Part shown: one piece after another, positions 59,290 to 64,000 of the stretch | Layout of the letters: every line of letters begins with the position of its first letter | Numbering within the stretch: position 1 is the stretch's first letter | Origin: Opitutaceae bacterium | GTDB taxonomy: Bacteria > Verrucomicrobiota > Verrucomicrobiia > Opitutales > Opitutaceae | DNA length: 64,000 nt | NCBI GenBank assembly: GCA_030648295.1 | Contig: JAUSID010000289.1 | Coordinates: forward strand, 1-64,000 | Direction of reading: 5' to 3' | Program-made: the position numbers and the translations under genes | Notes under the pieces: generated by a model | What the model was told of the DNA's origin: nothing | Database searches by the model: none | The model's input: only the letters and a program-made list of their open reading frames with translations

Positions 59290-60436
59290 GACGTTTTTTC
59301 ACTTCGACGGCATTGTTCAATGATTGCGACGCCAGCGCCGCGGCCCAAATCCGATGGCTCATCACCGCCTCGTCCACCGTCGCGCAGCCAAACCGCCCGT
59401 CCAGTTTGCCCGCGCGCTCCGCGACGAACGCCGCCCACATTTGCAGCAGGATGTCGGGGAAGCCGGGCTCGAAGATTCCGCCGGTGATGACGGGAAACGC
59501 CATCTGGAATCCCAGGTCGGTCTGGTCCCAGATCTGTTCCTTCTCGCGGCGAAACGTCCACAACGTCTTCGGCGTTTTCGTCGAATAGCGGACACCCCCA
59601 TCCGTTCCGAGCACCTCGAAATACCACGTGTTCGTCTCGCCGGGCCCAAAACGCTTCAGCTCGATTCGCATCGGCGTCCTCGTGTCATGGTAATCGAAAT
59701 ACGTGCTGAGCGTGGCGTTGTCCCAGGTGTCGATCGGCGCCATACCGCCCTTGCCGTCCGGCCGCTCGGTGTAGATCCGCTGCAACTGCGCGTAGACGCT
59801 TGTTGGCGTCCAGCCGAGCCGCAGCGGGATGTGCACCACATGCATCCCGAGATCGCCGAGCACACCGACCTCGCCGCAAAACGCGGTCTGGCGTTTCCAG
59901 TTCGCCGGCTTTTTGGGATCGAGATCACTCGAATGCAGATAACCCGCGCGCACTTCAATCAGCCGGCCGAGCGTTCGGGAACGCGCCACCGCGAGCGCGC
60001 GCTGCGCTCCCGGCAGGAAGGGAAACTCCGAGCTCACGCGGACAAACCGGCCGCTACGCGCCACCGCGGCGGCGATTCGCTCCGCGGCCCCCAGATCGAT
60101 CCCAAACGGTTTCTCGGCCAACAGGTCTTTCCCCGCCTGCAGCACGTCGAGGTAAACCGTTTCGTGCAGCTGGTGCGGCACCGCCACATAGACGACGTCA
60201 ACGTCCGGATTGCGCAGCAGTTCGTGATAGTCGGTGGTGAGCTGGCGCACCGTCGGCACCTGGCGGAACCAGTCGAGCAGCTTGGGCTGCACGTCGCAGA
60301 CCGCCGTGAGCTCGGCGCGCACGGGGAAATTTTCCAGCACGAACCAGCGGGCGAGCGCGTTTGCAACCTCGCGGCCCATGAGGCCGCCGCCAATCACACC
60401 GATCCGCACGAGCGGTCTTGCTTCAGTTGTTGCCAT
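59282..60436 (-). CDS. Gfo/Idh/MocA-family oxidoreductase
   Basis: The product is 384 residues from MATTEARPLVRIGVIGGGLM. The Rossmann motif GVIGGGLMGRE (13-23), acidic CDVQPKL after the second strand, YVAVPHQLHETVYLDVLQ and the catalytic EKP (108-110) are present. The C-terminal beta-sheet domain has GEVGVLGDLGMHVVHIPLRL near residue 190, with the family H and D residues. Such NAD(P)-dependent enzymes oxidise or epimerise sugars and cyclitols. It lies 3 nt after the aldolase gene and overlaps the kinase gene, so it belongs to the same operon. Confidence 0.93.
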   Translation of the reverse strand: MATTEARPLVRIGVIGGGLMGREVANALARWFVLENFPVRAELTAVCDVQPKLLDWFRQVPTVRQLTTDYHELLRNPDVDVVYVAVPHQLHETVYLDVLQAGKDLLAEKPFGIDLGAAERIAAAVARSGRFVRVSSEFPFLPGAQRALAVARSRTLGRLIEVRAGYLHSSDLDPKKPANWKRQTAFCGEVGVLGDLGMHVVHIPLRLGWTPTSVYAQLQRIYTERPDGKGGMAPIDTWDNATLSTYFDYHDTRTPMRIELKRFGPGETNTWYFEVLGTDGGVRYSTKTPKTLWTFRREKEQIWDQTDLGFQMAFPVITGGIFEPGFPDILLQMWAAFVAERAGKLDGRFGCATVDEAVMSHRIWAAALASQSLNNAVEVKKRHG

Positions 60437-60439
60437 GGC

Positions 60440-61270
60440 TCAGCGCAGAAACTTCATCGCCGCACCCGCGGTTTCCCCGTCGTGCACGACCGCCATCAGA
60501 GCGCGGGTCATGGCCGCCGGTTTCGAATGCTGGATGATGTTTCGCCCGTAAACGATGCCCGCGGCGCCCAGCTTGATCAACGCTTCGGTGCGCTGGAGCA
60601 CCTCCTCCGCGGAAGCCTTGCCGCCACCGCGCACGAGGACGGGAACGTCGCCCGCAATCTCGATCACTTTGGCGTACGGTTCGACCGGCGTCGAGGGATC
60701 CGCCTTGATGATGTCGGCGCCCAGCTCCACGCCCTGCCGGACGAGGGGCAGGATTTTCCGGATGTCGCCATCGACCATGTAGCCGCCGCCCTTGTCATTG
60801 CGCTGAAACACGAGCGGCTCAATCATCAGCGGCATCCCGTAGCGATCGCACTCGGGTTTTAACGCGAGGATATTCTGGATACACTGGTCGGTCACCTCCG
60901 GGGCGCCGGGGATCTGGAACAGGTTGACCACGATGCAGGCGGCATCGAGCTGGACGGCCTGGAGCACGGGCTCCGCGATCATGCGGCTGAAAACGGCTTC
61001 CGGCAGCTCCGGGCCGTAGACGTTGGCGACATCGGAGCGCAGGACCAGCGCCGGTTTCATTTTTCCCGGTCGCGACTGCAAGTGGCGTGCCTGGCCGACC
61101 GTCAGCTGGATCGCGTCCGGATTCGCGTCCACCAGCACGTCGATCGTGCGGCGAATATCCTCGATGCCGGACAGGAAGGAATGCTCGTTGAAAAACCCGT
61201 GGTCGATGGCGACATCGAAGCAGCGGCGCGAGCGCGGATTGAATAGACGGTTTAGGCGTGGGCTCTTCAT
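60440..61270 (-). CDS. DhnA/FbaB-type class I aldolase
   Basis: The product is 276 residues from MKSPRLNRLFNPRSRRCFDV. The TIM-barrel aldolase motifs are FDVAIDHGFFNE (18-29), VNLFQIPGAPEVTDQ, PLMIEPLVFQRND and GADIIKADPSTPVEPY. K189 is the probable Schiff-base lysine, followed by LVRGGGKAS and GAAGIVYGRNIIQH with the phosphate-binding glycines. The family includes FbaB, LsrF and 6-deoxy-sulfofructose-phosphate aldolases. Its ATG overlaps the stop of the DeoR regulator by 4 nt. Kinase plus aldolase plus dehydrogenase suggests phosphorylation and retro-aldol cleavage of an unidentified sugar. Confidence 0.9.
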   Translation of the reverse strand: MKSPRLNRLFNPRSRRCFDVAIDHGFFNEHSFLSGIEDIRRTIDVLVDANPDAIQLTVGQARHLQSRPGKMKPALVLRSDVANVYGPELPEAVFSRMIAEPVLQAVQLDAACIVVNLFQIPGAPEVTDQCIQNILALKPECDRYGMPLMIEPLVFQRNDKGGGYMVDGDIRKILPLVRQGVELGADIIKADPSTPVEPYAKVIEIAGDVPVLVRGGGKASAEEVLQRTEALIKLGAAGIVYGRNIIQHSKPAAMTRALMAVVHDGETAGAAMKFLR

Positions 61271-62034
61271 GGGTGGGAAACGGTATTCACGGCGACGCCC
61301 GAGCGGCGCAGGACCGCCTTCTCGGCGGCGGTGAGCTTCGCGTCGGTGACAAAAAGCTGAAACGAATCCCAGCCGCCGAACCCGACGGCCGCGGGGTGAT
61401 TCCATTTCGCGGCGTGCGACACGAGGATGCATTTCCGCGCCCGGGCACACGCGGCCCTTTTCACCGCCGCCTCCGACAGCTCGGTCGTCGATGCGCCCTC
61501 ACGCGCATCCAGGCCGGACGCCGAAATCACGGCGACGTCGAATCGCAGCCCTCCGAGCCACTCGAGCGCCAGCCCGCCGACAAGGGCGAGACTGACCGCG
61601 CGCACCTCGCCACCGACCGCAACCACGCGGGCTTTCGCCCCCGTGCCAAGTTGCAGAACGGGGATCGAGTTCGTGACCACGGTGAGTTCGCGCCGGTCGA
61701 GTATCTGTCGCGCCACCTCGAGGCAGGTGGTGCCGGCATCCAAAAAAACGTGGCCGCGCGCCGGAAGTTCCATGGCGACGGCCCGGGCGATCGCAATCTT
61801 GGCGGCGACCGCGTCGACCGCTTTTCGTTCGAACCCCGGTTCCGTATCCCGGAACTCAGGATGCAGCGCGCCGCCGTGGGTCCGCAGCACCTTGCCCGCC
61901 GCCTCCAGCCGCCGCAAATCGCGGCGGACCGTGATGTCGGAGGCGCCGAGATGCACTGCGAGCTCGCCCACCGTGAGCCGGCCTTTTTGCCGCACGATGC
62001 TCTCGATGGCGCGATGACGTTCCTCGGCAAACAC
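61267..62034 (-). CDS. DeoR-family transcriptional regulator
   Basis: The product is 255 residues from a GTG at 62034 (MFAEERHRAIESIVRQKGRL). The N-terminal HTH is TVGELAVHLGASDITVRRDL (about 21-40) with RRLEAAGKVLRTHGGAL just after it. The effector domain resembles the ribose-5-phosphate isomerase fold (ARGHVFLDAGTTCLEVARQI, LTVVTNSIPVLQL, ASGLDAREGASTTELSEAAV). Such proteins repress sugar operons and respond to phosphorylated sugars. It is the first gene of the operon and probably represses it. The only direct link to the palindrome at 57098 is proximity. Confidence 0.93.
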   Translation of the reverse strand: MFAEERHRAIESIVRQKGRLTVGELAVHLGASDITVRRDLRRLEAAGKVLRTHGGALHPEFRDTEPGFERKAVDAVAAKIAIARAVAMELPARGHVFLDAGTTCLEVARQILDRRELTVVTNSIPVLQLGTGAKARVVAVGGEVRAVSLALVGGLALEWLGGLRFDVAVISASGLDAREGASTTELSEAAVKRAACARARKCILVSHAAKWNHPAAVGFGGWDSFQLFVTDAKLTAAEKAVLRRSGVAVNTVSHP

Positions 62035-62404
62035 GGTTCCAGCTAGCCGTGTTTGCGTTCACTCCCGCAAGCCTAAAAGGTCACAAACGGTCAGATTCGG
62101 TCTGGCCCGACCGTTTCGTGTCCTACCCGTCTTACCCGTCCTGCCCGTCTTCCACGTCTTCCACGTCTTCCACGTCTTCCGCGTCTTGCACGTCTTCCAC
62201 GTCTTCTCCGTCTTCTCCCGCGTTTCTTATTTCTGCCGTTTCTTATTTCTGTGTTTCCGATGTCTTCCCGTCTTCCCCGTCTTCCGCGTTGGCTTCCGTT
62301 TCTTCTTTCTGCCGTTTTCGCTTTTTGCCGTTTTCCTCTCCGAAGTCTTCCGCGTCTTCCCAGTCTTCCATGTCTCCCCGTCTTCCCGTCTTCCCCGTCT
62401 TCGT
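62035..62404. other. Intergenic region with a long low-complexity tract
   Basis: The 370-bp gap contains the promoter of the DeoR operon (near 62040-62100) and then the CGTCTTCC-rich tract. Two of the open frames across it are repetitive Ser/Pro/Phe runs with no family likeness, so I treat it as non-coding. Confidence 0.6.
62117..62404 (+). repeat. Pyrimidine-rich CGTCTTCCA-type repeat tract
   Basis: About 288 bp consists almost only of variants of the 8-9-mer CGTCTTCC(A/C), including three in a row as CGTCTTCCACGTCTTCCA. TTTCTTATTTCTG and CGTTTTC variants lie in the middle. On the plus strand it is strongly C/T-biased. It lies upstream of the DeoR operon and downstream of the HEAT/cytochrome gene. 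Such a polypyrimidine run is prone to slippage and could form unusual structures. Confidence 0.8.
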
Positions 62405-64000
62405 CTACTGGTTTTTCAAAAACGCGATCAGACTCGCCACCTCATCCTTCGCCATCGTCTGCTCCAGCCCGTCGGGCATCAGTGATACGCCGGAGGCGTT
62501 CAGCGAAGTGATGTTGCGCCGCAATACCGTTTCCTCGGTGCCGGCGGCCGTACGCAGCGTCAGGCTGCTTTCTGTTTCGCTCGCCAGCCAGCCGGAGAAC
62601 GAGCGTCCGTCCTGAATGACGATGGACAAGGTCTGGTAACTGGGCGCGACCTCGTAGTTCGGCACGAGAATGTGCAGGAGCAGCGCGTCCGCCGGCTGAT
62701 TCCGCACGCCGGAGAGATCCGGCCCGACCTTTCCACCCTGGCCTTCGTAGGTGTGGCACGCCGAGCACGCGCGGACGAAAGCCTCGCGCCCGCGCGCGAC
62801 GTCGACATTGGTGTTCAGGAGTTCGCGATAGGTCCGGTACACCTTCATCCGGTCGCCGCCTTCGATTTCTTTGAATATCGCCTCGGCGCCCTTTTTGACT
62901 TCGGCGTTTGCGTGCTTCAACAACTGGGTCCGGCGGACGGACGAAATCTCCGGCGCCGCAATCACGCCACCCCTGATGGCGTCGAACAATACCTCGATCA
63001 ACGGCGGCTTCGACGTCAGCGCCGCCACCACCGCCTCGCGAATCGCCGGTGTGTAGCGCGTCCAGTTCTCCTTCTTGATCAAGATTGCCCCGCCGCGCGG
63101 ATCTCCGAGCCGTTCGAAGGCGCGCACGGCCTGCAACTGCAGCTCGGGCGGTTGCCGCGCGTCGAGCAGCTGCGTCAGCGCCGCCCCGGCGAAATCCATG
63201 TCCGTGTATCCAAGCAGTGAAGTCACGGTCACGCGCTCCGGCGTCGGCGCCCGTCCGTCGGTCGCCCGCTCCGCGGCGGCACGGAAAAACTTCTGCAGCG
63301 CCGCATTCGGCGCGCCTTCTTTGCCGCCGAGAATCGAAGCGAAAACATTCGCATCGGCCTTCGCCTTCGTCCGGCCGCGAAGCCCTTCGGCGAGGCCGAG
63401 CACGGAGGAGAACCGCCACGCCCCGCCCTCTTCGCTGTTCAACATCTGGAGCAGAAACTCCCGGCACGCATCGGGGGTTGCGCCGGCCCCGAACACCCGG
63501 CCGAGATGCTCCATCACCGCCGCGAACGCGGGCGGGTTTTGTCCCCGACTCTGCTGGAGCGCGGCCAGAAATTCGGGCATCCGCGATCCGATGCCGCTCA
63601 GCACAGCGGCGCGGGTCCAGCGATCCTCGCCATCGCGCACCGCAATGGACGCCAGCGCGGGCACTGCCACCGCATCCTCGATCGAGCCAAGCACCAGGGC
63701 GGAACAGAACCGCACGCGCGGATCCGCGTCACGTGCGCTGGCCAGCACCGGCTTCAGCAATTCGCGCGCAGCCGGCAGCTTTTCGCCCGCCAGCTGCACC
63801 GCCTGCTCGCGCACGCGCGCGTCGGCATCGTCCAGCGCCGCCGCGATCAGGTCGGTTGAAAGTCCCCCCATGCTGCGCAGCGCCCACAGCGCGCGCGTCC
63901 GTGCTTCGGGCCGGGATGAGCCGCGTGCAACTTTCTCGAGCGGGGGAATCGCGGCGCGATCCCCGCGCTCCAGCAGCAGCCGGTAAGCACGCTCTCGCCA
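62405..64000 (-). CDS. HEAT-repeat / cytochrome-c protein, C-terminal part (partial)
   Basis: The frame is open from the window end to a TAG at 62405-62407, giving 531 residues of the C-terminal part; the N-terminus lies beyond 64000. HEAT-type helical repeats fill most of it (ARVREQAVQLAGEKLPAARE, DPRVRFCSALVLGSIEDAVA, LQLQAVRAFERLGDPRGGAI). Near the C-terminus is a cytochrome c-like domain with the heme motif CSACH (coded at 62753-62767). KVGPDLSGVRNQPADALLLH and MPDGLEQTMAKDEVASLIAF follow, as in PVC-type heme-binding proteins attached to glucose/sorbosone-dehydrogenase-like domains. It would be periplasmic and pass electrons from a sugar-oxidising domain encoded upstream. Confidence 0.88.
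   Translation of the reverse strand, partial: WRERAYRLLLERGDRAAIPPLEKVARGSSRPEARTRALWALRSMGGLSTDLIAAALDDADARVREQAVQLAGEKLPAARELLKPVLASARDADPRVRFCSALVLGSIEDAVAVPALASIAVRDGEDRWTRAAVLSGIGSRMPEFLAALQQSRGQNPPAFAAVMEHLGRVFGAGATPDACREFLLQMLNSEEGGAWRFSSVLGLAEGLRGRTKAKADANVFASILGGKEGAPNAALQKFFRAAAERATDGRAPTPERVTVTSLLGYTDMDFAGAALTQLLDARQPPELQLQAVRAFERLGDPRGGAILIKKENWTRYTPAIREAVVAALTSKPPLIEVLFDAIRGGVIAAPEISSVRRTQLLKHANAEVKKGAEAIFKEIEGGDRMKVYRTYRELLNTNVDVARGREAFVRACSACHTYEGQGGKVGPDLSGVRNQPADALLLHILVPNYEVAPSYQTLSIVIQDGRSFSGWLASETESSLTLRTAAGTEETVLRRNITSLNASGVSLMPDGLEQTMAKDEVASLIAFLKNQ

Noticed and set aside
62049-62615. Possible 188-residue plus-strand protein across the CGTCTTCC tract
   Set aside because: The translation is simple Ser/Pro/Phe repeats created by the tract and then runs antisense to the HEAT/cytochrome gene.
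1-64000. CRISPR array
   Set aside because: No regular direct repeats with unique spacers of similar length; the only tandem repeat tract (62117-62404) has 8-9-bp units and no spacers.
1-64000. tRNA or rRNA genes
   Set aside because: I scanned for T-loop patterns (GGTTCGANTCC) with acceptor stems and found only coding coincidences such as at about 4313; no rRNA segments were recognised.

Overview
The window is about 64 kb of high-GC DNA, most likely from the chromosome of a Verrucomicrobiota bacterium of the Opitutaceae (Opitutus-like) type. I infer this from the gene families, not from a database match. They include three very large TonB-dependent receptors, one with an EF-hand and one with an STN domain under ECF-sigma/FecR control, and a DUF1549/DUF1553 plus DUF1501 pair. 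There is also a HEAT-repeat/cytochrome-c protein, DUF4337, and several families of dispersed palindromic repeats. Both ends are cut inside genes: the tail of nadE on the left and a HEAT/c-type heme protein on the right.

Layout, left half. 0-3 kb: nadE end, a composite palindromic repeat, a family-B DNA polymerase with a small membrane protein, and a predicted 6S RNA with its own promoter and terminator. 3.4-9.4 kb: B12-binding radical SAM enzyme, clpS and its overlapping partner, methyltransferase plus family-2 glycosyltransferase, and a divergent TMTC-like membrane/TPR protein. 9.5-16.1 kb: proS, a MITE-like repeat, and a three-gene MacAB-type efflux system. 16.5-22.9 kb: two secreted TPR proteins, an NMT1/THI5-type ABC importer, and head-to-head palindromic repeats. 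23-31.3 kb: EF-hand TonB receptor, LMF1-like membrane protein, METTL25-like methyltransferase, LysM protein, and Rsm22-like protein. 31.7-36.3 kb: the DUF1501 and DUF1549/DUF1553 pair.

Layout, right half. 36.5-43.1 kb: Tat-type polysaccharide pyruvyl transferase, STN-type TonB receptor, FecR and ECF sigma, all on the minus strand and forming a cell-surface signalling unit. 43.3-51.2 kb: a 32-residue basic protein, rimO, a hybrid histidine kinase, an HtrA-like protease coupled to a catalytically dead paralogue, and mpl. 51.2-54.1 kb is a small decayed accessory island. It holds a pRiA4b ORF-3 fragment, a LexA-type DNA-binding domain without its peptidase, a DUF559-like remnant, an HNH endonuclease pseudogene beside an intact small partner gene, and a RelE/Phd-type toxin-antitoxin pair. 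54.1-62 kb: a third TonB receptor with an 18-bp perfect palindrome in its promoter region, a class-IV aminotransferase, and a tightly packed minus-strand operon of DeoR regulator, DhnA-type aldolase, Gfo/Idh/MocA dehydrogenase and PfkB kinase. This last group looks like a catabolic pathway for an unidentified sugar or polyol. It is preceded by a 290-bp pyrimidine-biased repeat tract, then the HEAT/cytochrome protein.

The most interesting items are the uncharacterised sugar operon with its neighbouring palindrome, the protease/pseudoprotease pair, the sigma/FecR/receptor/exported pyruvyl transferase unit, the lone LexA-like regulator in the decayed island, and the repeat families.
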